Below are positions 22,898-30,110 of a stretch of 40,515 nucleotides of DNA, one piece after another. The notes under the pieces are model-generated. The model searched no databases, was not told the DNA's origin, and was given only the letters and a program-made list of their open reading frames with translations. The translations under genes and the position numbers were made by a program. Where the stretch lies: positions 1 to 40,515 of the forward strand of contig JAKJCA010000024.1 in assembly GCA_022706685.1 (NCBI GenBank). The letters are read 5' to 3'. Position 1 is the stretch's first letter. The number at the start of each line of letters is the position of its first letter. The stretch is from Bacillota bacterium. Its GTDB lineage: Bacteria; Bacillota; Clostridia; Oscillospirales; Acutalibacteraceae.

Positions 22898-23821
22898 TCA
22901 GTTGTTCGCGAGGATATCCTTCACGCTGGTTGCGAGCCCCGCAATGGACTGGATATCACTTGGTACAATAATTTTTGTCGCCTGGCCGTTGGAGGCCGCA
23001 ATGAAAGCTTCCAGGCTTTTGATGGTCAGGTACCCTTCCGCCGGTTTTGCCGCATTGATGAGGTCGATAGCTTTGGCGTTAGCGCTCTGAACGGCGATGA
23101 TGGCTTCCGCTTCGCCCTGCGCTTCGCGTATTTTTGTTTCTCTCACGGCGTCGGCGCGCAGGATAGCGGCCTGTTTCTCGCCTTCCGCGGCGAGAATCTG
23201 GCTTTCTTTCTGCCCTTCCGCAATAAGGATCTTGCTGGCCTTTTCGCCTTCCGCGCGCAGGATGGACTCGCGGCGCTGGCGTTCGGCTTTCATCTGCTTC
23301 TCCATCGCGTCCTGGATTTCCGCAGGCGGCATGATGTTTTTCAGCTCGACGCGGTTGACCTTAATGCCCCAGGGGTCCGTGGCCTCGTCGAGGATGACGC
23401 GGATTTTCGCGTTGATGGTGTCGCGCGAGGTCAGGGTGTGGTCCAGCTCCATCTCGCCGATGATATTCCTCAGCGTTGTCGCGCTCAGCGATTCGATGGC
23501 GGTCAGCGGCCTTTCCACGCCGTAGGTGTACAGTTTCGGGTCCGTCACCTGGAAAAAGATGATGGAATCAATCTGCATGGTGACGTTGTCGCCCGTGATC
23601 ACGGGCTGCGGCGGAAAATCGGCAACCTGTTCTTTCAGGGACACGATTTTCGCGATTTTGTCGATAAACGGGATTTTAACATGCAGACCCGTGTCCCAGG
23701 TCGTGTAATAAGCGCCTAAACGCTCGACGACATAGGCCTTCGCCTGAGGGACAATTTTGATGTTGGCGACGAGAATGATGAGAATGAACAGCGCGAGAAC
23801 CCCGAGAAGAACCCATTGCAT
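22898..23821 (-). CDS. SPFH/stomatin-like membrane protein
   Basis: 307 residues. One N-terminal membrane helix (about 4-22) is followed by the SPFH domain: KIVPQAKAYVVERLGAYYTTWDTGLH, then IPFIDKI, then DNVTMQIDSIIFFQV. A long Ala/Glu/Lys coiled coil follows, with the repeated pattern RAEGEKASKILIAEGQKES. The QmcA/paraslipin type forms large rings in membrane microdomains and takes part in membrane protein quality control. It is paired with NfeD 18 bases upstream, the standard arrangement. AGGGAGG precedes the ATG. Confidence 0.95.
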   Translation of the reverse strand: MQWVLLGVLALFILIILVANIKIVPQAKAYVVERLGAYYTTWDTGLHVKIPFIDKIAKIVSLKEQVADFPPQPVITGDNVTMQIDSIIFFQVTDPKLYTYGVERPLTAIESLSATTLRNIIGEMELDHTLTSRDTINAKIRVILDEATDPWGIKVNRVELKNIMPPAEIQDAMEKQMKAERQRRESILRAEGEKASKILIAEGQKESQILAAEGEKQAAILRADAVRETKIREAQGEAEAIIAVQSANAKAIDLINAAKPAEGYLTIKSLEAFIAASNGQATKIIVPSDIQSIAGLATSVKDILANN

Positions 23822-23839
23822 GATGATACCCTCCCTGTT

Positions 23840-24277
23840 TTATTCCGATAGTTTCTTTACGATAAACTTCACACCTTCGATGGCCTCGACGGTGACGGTG
23901 GCGTCTTTTTCAATCACCTCTCCGCCGGAGGAGCGGGCGGACCAGATTGTTCCGCCGGCTTTGACCTGTCCCTTGCCTTCGGTATTGTTGATTTCTTCAA
24001 TCACAAGCGCGCGGGTGTGAAGAAAACGGTCGGAGTTGGTCGGCTGAAACTTTTTGGCCTTCATTTTTTTCACCAGCGGCCTCGTCAGCGCAAGCGCGAG
24101 CACGGAAACTGCCACGAAAATCAGAAGCTGCAGCCAGAACTGCACATCGAGCAGCGCAGCGATAAACGCGGCGAGGGCCCCCGCGGCGAACCAGATGGTA
24201 ACGAGCTGAACCGTCGCGGCTTCGATAATGACAAGCACCACAAACAAGGCAATCCAAACATAAATCATAAAGTCCAT
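23840..24277 (-). CDS. NfeD-like membrane protein
   Basis: 145 residues from ATG at 24277 (AAAGGAG, 8 bases away). Two or three membrane helices (about 3-75) precede a C-terminal OB-fold: ALVIEEINNTEGKGQVKAGGTIWSA with the usual Gly-rich strand pattern. This is the short NfeD form without a ClpP-like protease domain. It partners the SPFH protein encoded next and probably binds or scaffolds it in the membrane. Confidence 0.9.
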   Translation of the reverse strand: MDFMIYVWIALFVVLVIIEAATVQLVTIWFAAGALAAFIAALLDVQFWLQLLIFVAVSVLALALTRPLVKKMKAKKFQPTNSDRFLHTRALVIEEINNTEGKGQVKAGGTIWSARSSGGEVIEKDATVTVEAIEGVKFIVKKLSE

Positions 24278-24300
24278 CGGCGCGGCTCCTTTCTTACGCC

Positions 24301-24329
24301 ATTCTATCACAGCGGCAGACGGTTCACAA
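24301..24329 (-). promoter_or_regulatory. Promoter for nfeD-SPFH
   Basis: On the minus strand TTGTGA (24329-24324), 17 bases, TAGAAT (24306-24301), with an extended TG one base before the -10. It ends 23 bases before the NfeD start. Confidence 0.7.
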
Positions 24330-24353
24330 GATACGCATGCAATTCATCCCGCC

Positions 24354-24382
24354 TTGACACCCCGCCGGCGCTTTGTTAGACT
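24354..24382 (+). promoter_or_regulatory. Promoter for rfbB
   Basis: TTGACA at 24354-24359, a 17-base spacer, TAGACT at 24377-24382, 29 bases before the TTG start. Upstream in-frame TTG at 24373 lies inside the promoter, which supports the later start. Confidence 0.7.
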
Positions 24383-24411
24383 TACTGCGAAACAGTGGGG
24401 GAGTGAAACGT

Positions 24412-25431
24412 TTGAAAATCCTTGTCACGGGCGGCGCGGGTTTTATCGGTACCAATTTTATCTACCGTCTGCTTGAGCGGTATGAGGCCTATGACGTTGT
24501 TTGCCTTGATTTGCTGACCTATGCCGGCAATTTGAAGAACCTCGAGCAGGCGTTGGAGAATCCGCGTTTCCGTTTCATTAGGGGCGATATCGCCGACAGG
24601 CAATTGATCGAACCGCTCTTTGAGGCGGAGCGCTTTGACGCGGTGGTCAACTTTGCCGCCGAGAGCCATGTGGACCGTTCCATCTCCAATCCGGGTGTTT
24701 TCCTGATGACCAATGTCATCGGAACCCAGGTGCTGATGGACGCGTCGAGGAAGACGGGCGTCAAACGTTTCCATCAGGTTTCGACCGACGAAGTGTACGG
24801 CGACCTGCCGCTCGACCAGCCCGACTTGCTTTTTACCGAAAAAACGCCCATTCATGCTTCCAGCCCTTATTCCGCGTCAAAAGCATCCGCGGACCTGATA
24901 GCGCTCGCCTATTTCAGAACCTACGGCTTTCCCATTACGGTATCGCGCTGCTCCAACAACTACGGCCCCTACCAGTTCCCCGAGAAACTGATTCCCCTGA
25001 TGATTTCCAGAGCGCTCTGCGATAAAAAGCTGCCTGTTTACGGCAACGGCTCGAACGTCAGGGACTGGCTCTATGTCGGCGACCATTGCGCTGCGGTCGA
25101 CCTCATCGTTCATCGAGGCGTCCCCGGCGAAGTCTACAACATCGGCGGCAACACCGAAAAAACGAATTTGGAAGTGGTCAAAACAGTATTAGCCCAACTT
25201 GGCAAGCCGGAAAGCCTTATCGAATTCGTGCGCGACCGCGCCGGACACGACTTGCGCTACGCCATCGACGCCTCCAAAATCAAAGCGGAACTCGGCTGGG
25301 AGCCCGAAACCGCTTTCGACGAAGGGATGGCGAGGACCGTTGCCTGGTATTGTCAAAACAGCGCCTGGCTAGATGAAATTCTCACCGGCAGTTACAGGGA
25401 ATATTACGCCGCGATGTACGGCGAAGACTGA
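24412..25431 (+). CDS. rfbB: dTDP-glucose 4,6-dehydratase
   Basis: 339 residues from TTG 24412, chosen because GGGGGAG lies 8 bases upstream and the protein then begins directly with the Rossmann strand (LKILVTGGAGFIGTNF). Other family marks are DLLTYAGNLKNLE, STDEVYGDL with catalytic Thr/Asp/Glu, YSASKASADL with Tyr/Lys, and CSNNYGPYQFPEKLIPL. The enzyme converts dTDP-glucose to dTDP-4-keto-6-deoxyglucose for rhamnose or other deoxysugars. No rfbA, rfbC or rfbD is adjacent; it is a single-gene unit with its own promoter and terminator. Confidence 0.9.
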   Translation: MKILVTGGAGFIGTNFIYRLLERYEAYDVVCLDLLTYAGNLKNLEQALENPRFRFIRGDIADRQLIEPLFEAERFDAVVNFAAESHVDRSISNPGVFLMTNVIGTQVLMDASRKTGVKRFHQVSTDEVYGDLPLDQPDLLFTEKTPIHASSPYSASKASADLIALAYFRTYGFPITVSRCSNNYGPYQFPEKLIPLMISRALCDKKLPVYGNGSNVRDWLYVGDHCAAVDLIVHRGVPGEVYNIGGNTEKTNLEVVKTVLAQLGKPESLIEFVRDRAGHDLRYAIDASKIKAELGWEPETAFDEGMARTVAWYCQNSAWLDEILTGSYREYYAAMYGED

Positions 25432-25461
25432 ATCATTGCCCACGCCTATTCAGTCAAAACC

Positions 25462-25495
25462 AAAAGTGCCCGGGTCTTACGCCTCGGGCACTTTT
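25462..25495 (+). terminator. Terminator after rfbB
   Basis: AAAAGTGCCCG (25462-25472) pairs with CGGGCACTTTT (25485-25495) across a 12-base loop. The T run is part of the stem, and the flanking A and T runs make it usable in both directions. Confidence 0.85.
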
Positions 25496-25566
25496 GCGTT
25501 GCATACCGCATGTGGACGCTATTAGCTTGAAACGGCATAAAAACATCAATATATTGTGCTTTCGGC

Positions 25567-25595
25567 TTGACAACGATGCTCGCTTATTATAAATT
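25567..25595 (+). promoter_or_regulatory. Promoter for the nucleobase permease
   Basis: TTGACA at 25567-25572. The -10 is either TATAAA (25588-25593, 15-base spacer) or TAAATT (25590-25595, 17-base spacer). The leader to the start is only about 35 bases, too short for a purine riboswitch. Confidence 0.55.
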
Positions 25596-25635
25596 ATTAC
25601 AAGTTGAGCCCAAATTCAACAACAGGAGGAAACGC

Positions 25636-27045
25636 ATGCAGAAGAATGTCAAAACCATCGGTTACCTTCCCGACGAAACACCGCCGCTATGGAAGTTGAT
25701 TCCCTACGCGGTCCAGCAGGTGATCGTCATGTTCCCGGCCACCGTCACGGTTGCGCTGATCACGGGGTTTCATGTTTCCACCACTATTTTTGCCAGCGGC
25801 CTCGCGACGATCTGCTTTATCCTGGTTACCGGCCGGAAAATCCCCCTGTATTACGGTTCGAGTTTCTCTTATCTGAGCGCTATCATGGGGCTTATGGCAC
25901 AGCAGGCGGTTCAGGACCAGTATCCCGCGCTCGACGACAGAATCGCGGTCGCCCAGTTCGGCATCGTCATGTCCGGTTTTGTCTCCATCGCGGCGGGAAT
26001 TATCGTCAAGTTCGCCGGCCGCAAAATCATCGATAAAATCCTGCCTGCGTGGGTCACCGGCCCCATCGCGATGATCATCGGCCTGACGCTTGCGGGCGTC
26101 GCGCTCGGGGACGCCTCGACTTTCGGCGATTCAACCGACCCACTCACGCTGAAACTCGTCTGGACCGTTTCGCTCATCACCCTTGTCGCCACCATATTCT
26201 TCTCTGTTTACCTCAAAGGGATTTGGGGCCAGCTGCCGCTGCTGCTGGGGCCTATCGTCGGTGTAATTGCCGCAGTCATCATACTCAAAACGTCCGGCGT
26301 GGACCTTTTCAGGCAGCTGGAAGGCGCCAAAGACACCATATTCGCCCTGCCGAAGTTCACGCTGCCAAAGGCCAACTGGATGGCGGTCGCCGCGATTATG
26401 CCCATCGCCATCGCGACCATCCCCGAGTCGACCGCGCATGTCTACCAGCTGGATATTTATGTCAACGACCTGGCGAAGAAAAAGAATTCCTCTAAAAAAT
26501 ATGACATTGCCGACCGCCTCGGGTATAACCTCATCGGCGACGGCATCGGCGATATTGTCGCCGGTTTTGTCGGCGGCCCGGCAGGCACCAACTACGGCGA
26601 GAATATCAGCGCCATGGCAATCACCAAAGTATTTTCGGTTCCCGTGCTTATCGCGGCTTCTATTATCGCGATGCTGATTTCTTTCTTTACGCCCCTCATT
26701 AACGCCATCTACGCCATTCCGCTCGCTGTTATCGGCGGGCTTGAGATTTACCTCTTCGGCGCCATCGCGGCGCAGGGCATCGCCATTATGCTCGATAAAA
26801 AAGTCGACCTTTTCAGCGCCAAAAATATCGCCGTCATCGCTTCGATCATGGTCATCGGCATCGGCGGCCAATACAAGTTCGGAGGCAGCATCCCGTTCTT
26901 TGGCATGCAGGTGCCCTGCATAGCGGGCGCGGCTGTTTTCGGCATCGTGCTCAACCTGCTGCTGAGCATCGGCAAAAAAGATAAAGCAGCCGATGAACTC
27001 ACGCAGCAGCCCGTCCCTGCGAACGACAGCGCAGAAAAAGTGTAA
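25636..27045 (+). CDS. NCS2-family nucleobase permease (uracil/xanthine type)
   Basis: 469 residues from ATG 25636 (AGGAGG upstream), with about 12-14 hydrophobic helices. Family marks: YAVQQVIVMFPATVTVALITGF in the first helix, a Gly/Ser-rich re-entrant region YYGSSFSYLSAIMG, and the substrate loop IATIPESTAHVYQL, where UraA-type proteins carry the Glu that holds the base. The final region has GGLEIYLFGAIAAQGI. It is a proton-coupled importer of uracil or a purine. No pyrimidine or purine genes flank it, so the base cannot be named. Confidence 0.85.
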   Translation: MQKNVKTIGYLPDETPPLWKLIPYAVQQVIVMFPATVTVALITGFHVSTTIFASGLATICFILVTGRKIPLYYGSSFSYLSAIMGLMAQQAVQDQYPALDDRIAVAQFGIVMSGFVSIAAGIIVKFAGRKIIDKILPAWVTGPIAMIIGLTLAGVALGDASTFGDSTDPLTLKLVWTVSLITLVATIFFSVYLKGIWGQLPLLLGPIVGVIAAVIILKTSGVDLFRQLEGAKDTIFALPKFTLPKANWMAVAAIMPIAIATIPESTAHVYQLDIYVNDLAKKKNSSKKYDIADRLGYNLIGDGIGDIVAGFVGGPAGTNYGENISAMAITKVFSVPVLIAASIIAMLISFFTPLINAIYAIPLAVIGGLEIYLFGAIAAQGIAIMLDKKVDLFSAKNIAVIASIMVIGIGGQYKFGGSIPFFGMQVPCIAGAAVFGIVLNLLLSIGKKDKAADELTQQPVPANDSAEKV

Positions 27046-27049
27046 AAAT

Positions 27050-27106
27050 GCCCCGGCGGTTCTTGCTCCCGGCGGCGCCTTGCGGCGCTGCCGGGGCTGA
27101 CTTTTT
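27050..27106 (+). terminator. Terminator after the permease
   Basis: GCCCCGGC (27050-27057) pairs with GCCGGGGC (27090-27097). An inner GC-rich hairpin lies near 27071-27092, and TTTTT follows at 27102-27106. Confidence 0.8.
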
Positions 27107-27117
27107 ACTCAAAACAC

Positions 27118-27145
27118 TTTTCATTTTCTCTTTTTATAGTATAAT
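27118..27145 (+). promoter_or_regulatory. Promoter for the GH27 gene
   Basis: TATAAT at 27140-27145 with TTTTCA at 27118-27123, spacer 16, in an AT-rich stretch 45 bases before the ATG. Confidence 0.55.
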
Positions 27146-27190
27146 GTAAAATGTGATTATATTATCGGTTCTGGAAGGAAGGTCATAGAG

Positions 27191-28918
27191 ATGACGAGAT
27201 TTATGAAAACTCTTCTGTTTTCGGCCGCTGCCGCCGGCGCTGCGGTGGTCGGCATCAAAATCAAAAACAAACGCCTGAGGCCGGCCAACGTCGCCAAAAC
27301 CGCGGCGGGCATCGTTAAACTCAACATACCCGTGACCGGCGGTTACAACAACGGCGCCGCTTTGACGCCGCCGATGGGCTGGTCAAGCTGGAACACCTTC
27401 CGCAACAAAATCGACGAAGACCTGATTCTTGAAACGGCCCGGGCTATCAAAGCGTCGGGACTTGCCGATGCGGGCTATGTGTACGTGAATATCGACGACT
27501 GCTGGCAGTCGTCGATGAGGGACGCCGACGGCAGGCTGCAGGGCGATCTGGTCCACTTTAAAAGCGGCATCAAAGCCCTCGCGGAGAAAGTCAACGCCCT
27601 CGGGCTGAAACTGGGTATTTACACATCCAACGGTACGCTGACCTGCGAGGATCTGCCAGCGAGCCTCGGTTATGAACAAATCGACGCCGAAACATTCGCC
27701 GAATGGGGCATCGAATATTTCAAATACGATTTCTGTCATAACGTCCCCATTCCCATGCGCGCGCCTTATATCGAAAAAATAACCGTTTCCCGCGAGGGAA
27801 CGGAAATCGCCGAGTTCGGCTGCGACGAAGGCATCCTCAGCGGCAACGCCTATATTATCGATGACGACAAGCTCGAGTCCGGCAAGTTCGTCGCCGGGCT
27901 TTCCGCCAACTGTGGCGCTATTGAATTCCCGGATATCAGCGCCCCGGAAGACGGCGAATATGTACTGACCCTCGCCATCCGGAAAAAGAGCAACAGCAAC
28001 AAATACGCCGAAATCCTTGTTAACGGCAAGGACGTCTATAAAACCATTGTTCCGCCGACGCGCTCCTTCAGCGCACAAGGCCGACACCAGGTCGCCGTCA
28101 AACTGCGCAAAGGCGGCAATTCCATCAAAATCTATAACCCCGTCGCCTCCCGGCAGGACAGCGCCGCCCTCCAGTACACCGCCATGGGCGAACATCTCAA
28201 ACAGGCTGCGGAACGCTACGCCGAAAAACACAATCAGCCGGTCAAACCGATTGTCTATTCCATATGTGAGTGGGGCATCAATTTCCCTTGGCGCTGGGGC
28301 CGCCATGCCGGCAACCTTTGGCGCACGACGCCCGATATCAAACCCTTCTGGGCCTCTGTGCTGGCGATTTATGAAATCAATGTCAACCTCTATAAATATG
28401 CCGGGCCGGGTGCATGGAACGACCCCGACATGCTCGAGGTCGGCAACGGCAACCTGACGTACGAGGAGAACAAGTCCCATTTCACACTCTGGTGCATGAT
28501 GGCGGCGCCGCTGATTCTCGGCAACGATATCCGCAAGCTGCTTAACGACGATATGACCCCGGACGAGAACAACTCGACTCTGCGCATCATCACCAACAAG
28601 GACGTTATCGCCGTCGACCAGGATCCGCTGGGCGTGCAGTGCAGGCGGCTGAAGACCAACGGCATCGCCGATACGCTCGTCAAGCCGCTCAGCGGCAACG
28701 AGGTCGCGCTTTGCTTTTTCAACAAAGGCGGCCAGCCGCGCCGCTTCGAGCAGAACATCGCCGAGATTGTCTGCCAGATGTATGTCGACCTGCCTTATAC
28801 CGACTCCTACGAAGTCGTTGACCTGTGGGATAAAAGCGCCGCCGTCGTCGAGGGAATGGTTTCCGCCGAGGTCCCCTCGCACGGGGTGAAGATTTATAAA
28901 ATTAAGGCGCGCGGATAA
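27191..28918 (+). CDS. GH27 alpha-galactosidase with an inserted domain and N-terminal membrane segment
   Basis: 575 residues. An N-terminal hydrophobic stretch (about 4-22) is followed by Lys/Arg and suggests a membrane anchor or uncleaved signal. The GH27 barrel begins at TPPMGWSSWNTF, then YVNIDDCWQSS, the nucleophile in KYDFCH (Asp180) and the acid/base region WNDPDMLEVGN (Asp411/413). Between them lies an insert of about 140-170 residues (roughly 190-335) with a beta-sandwich, CBM35-like pattern. The barrel then resumes, followed by a C-terminal beta domain. It should release terminal alpha-galactose (or N-acetylgalactosamine) from plant or host glycans. AAGGAAGG lies about 8 bases before the ATG. 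Confidence 0.85.
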   Translation: MTRFMKTLLFSAAAAGAAVVGIKIKNKRLRPANVAKTAAGIVKLNIPVTGGYNNGAALTPPMGWSSWNTFRNKIDEDLILETARAIKASGLADAGYVYVNIDDCWQSSMRDADGRLQGDLVHFKSGIKALAEKVNALGLKLGIYTSNGTLTCEDLPASLGYEQIDAETFAEWGIEYFKYDFCHNVPIPMRAPYIEKITVSREGTEIAEFGCDEGILSGNAYIIDDDKLESGKFVAGLSANCGAIEFPDISAPEDGEYVLTLAIRKKSNSNKYAEILVNGKDVYKTIVPPTRSFSAQGRHQVAVKLRKGGNSIKIYNPVASRQDSAALQYTAMGEHLKQAAERYAEKHNQPVKPIVYSICEWGINFPWRWGRHAGNLWRTTPDIKPFWASVLAIYEINVNLYKYAGPGAWNDPDMLEVGNGNLTYEENKSHFTLWCMMAAPLILGNDIRKLLNDDMTPDENNSTLRIITNKDVIAVDQDPLGVQCRRLKTNGIADTLVKPLSGNEVALCFFNKGGQPRRFEQNIAEIVCQMYVDLPYTDSYEVVDLWDKSAAVVEGMVSAEVPSHGVKIYKIKARG

Positions 28919-28934
28919 GGCGCAAGCGCAAGCG

Positions 28935-28965
28935 GGGGCGGAGTTCATCACCCGCCCCGATTTTT
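28935..28965 (+). terminator. Terminator after the GH27 gene
   Basis: GGGGCGG (28935-28941) and CCGCCCC (28952-28958) form a 7-bp stem with a 10-base loop, followed by GATTTTT. Confidence 0.75.
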
Positions 28966-28990
28966 ATCCGCCGCGTAAAAGGATGAACGG

Positions 28991-29908
28991 ATGTATTACA
29001 TTATCCTCGACCTCGAGTGGAACAACGCCTATGCATGGAAACTGCAGGGCGCCATCAACGAAATCATTGAATTCGGAGCCGTCAAACTTGACGAGAACCT
29101 GCAAGAGGTCGACACCTTCTCCTCTCTTGTCAAATCGCAAATCGGTAAAAAACTCATGGGAAGGGTCAAGCGCCTGACGAACCTGACCAACGCCGATATC
29201 AGCGTGGGCGAGCCGTTCAACAAGGTCGCCTCCGAGTTCCGCAAATGGGTGGGTACGGGCGATAATATCATCCTCACCTGGGGCGACGGGGATATCCGCG
29301 TCCTGCTGGACAACTACCGCTATTTCTGCGTCATCGAAAAGATACCCTTCCTGACGCGGTACGCTGATTTGCAGAAATATTATCAAAAAATGCACGGCTT
29401 GCATGCTTCGCGGCAGATTGGCCTGTCGGACGCGGCTGTTCGGCTGGAGATTGACCCGACGCTTTACGACACGCACCGCGCGCTGGGCGACAGCCTGCTG
29501 AGCGCCGAATGTCTGCGCAAGGCATTTGACCGCGACCTGCTTGCGGGTATGACTGTCTGCTGCGACGAAACTTTTTACAGCCGCCTTCTGTTCAAACCGA
29601 CCGTGATTAAAAAACTGACCAACCCTTCCGTCGACAGGAAAGAACTGTTTTACACCTGCGAAAACTGCGGCCGCAAAGCCAAACGCCTGACCGAATGGAA
29701 ATATTCCAACCAGTATTTCCGCGCGGAGTTCGTCTGCGAACCATGTGACAGAAAATACCGCGTCGGCGTGCGTTTCAAGAAATATTACGATTCCATCGAC
29801 ATCCGAAAAACCGCTACGCTTGTTTTACCCGGTGACGACGAAGAGTGCGGCTGCGCGGACGGTGAGCCCGAAGCGGGTGCTGCGGATTCGGCCGCCGAAG
29901 TTAACTAA
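28991..29908 (+). CDS. DEDDh 3'-5' exonuclease with C-terminal zinc ribbon
   Basis: 305 residues. Exo I YIILDLEW holds Asp7 and Glu9; Exo II is in TWGDGDIRVLL; Exo III is HRALGDSLLSAE with His and Asp. This is the DEDDh set of DnaQ-like nucleases, resembling the KapD/inhibitor-of-KinA type. After about residue 215 follows a zinc ribbon with CENCGRK and CEPCDRKY, and then an acidic tail. Probably trims DNA or RNA 3' ends; the ribbon may bind nucleic acid. AAAGG lies upstream; the gene starts only 25 bases after a terminator and no separate promoter is clear. Confidence 0.85.
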   Translation: MYYIILDLEWNNAYAWKLQGAINEIIEFGAVKLDENLQEVDTFSSLVKSQIGKKLMGRVKRLTNLTNADISVGEPFNKVASEFRKWVGTGDNIILTWGDGDIRVLLDNYRYFCVIEKIPFLTRYADLQKYYQKMHGLHASRQIGLSDAAVRLEIDPTLYDTHRALGDSLLSAECLRKAFDRDLLAGMTVCCDETFYSRLLFKPTVIKKLTNPSVDRKELFYTCENCGRKAKRLTEWKYSNQYFRAEFVCEPCDRKYRVGVRFKKYYDSIDIRKTATLVLPGDDEECGCADGEPEAGAADSAAEVN

Positions 29909-30110
29909 ATTTCTTAATTGAAACAACAATAGTTATCCGCTTCTGTATCGCGTAAGATGCACGCGCCCATTGTTCAACGCCGGCAACCGCTATATGGGGT
30001 TGTTGGCGAGTCTTTGTCAACTTCAATTATAAGCGGCAGTTCGACTTCCTCATACCGAAAATATTCCCCGTACGGGCGACCGGTATTCAAGCGAATACAA
30101 CACAAACAAT

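Noticed and set aside
25496..25635. Possible purine or other riboswitch before the nucleobase permease
   Set aside because: The likely promoter leaves a leader of only about 35 bases, and no conserved aptamer sequence is seen.
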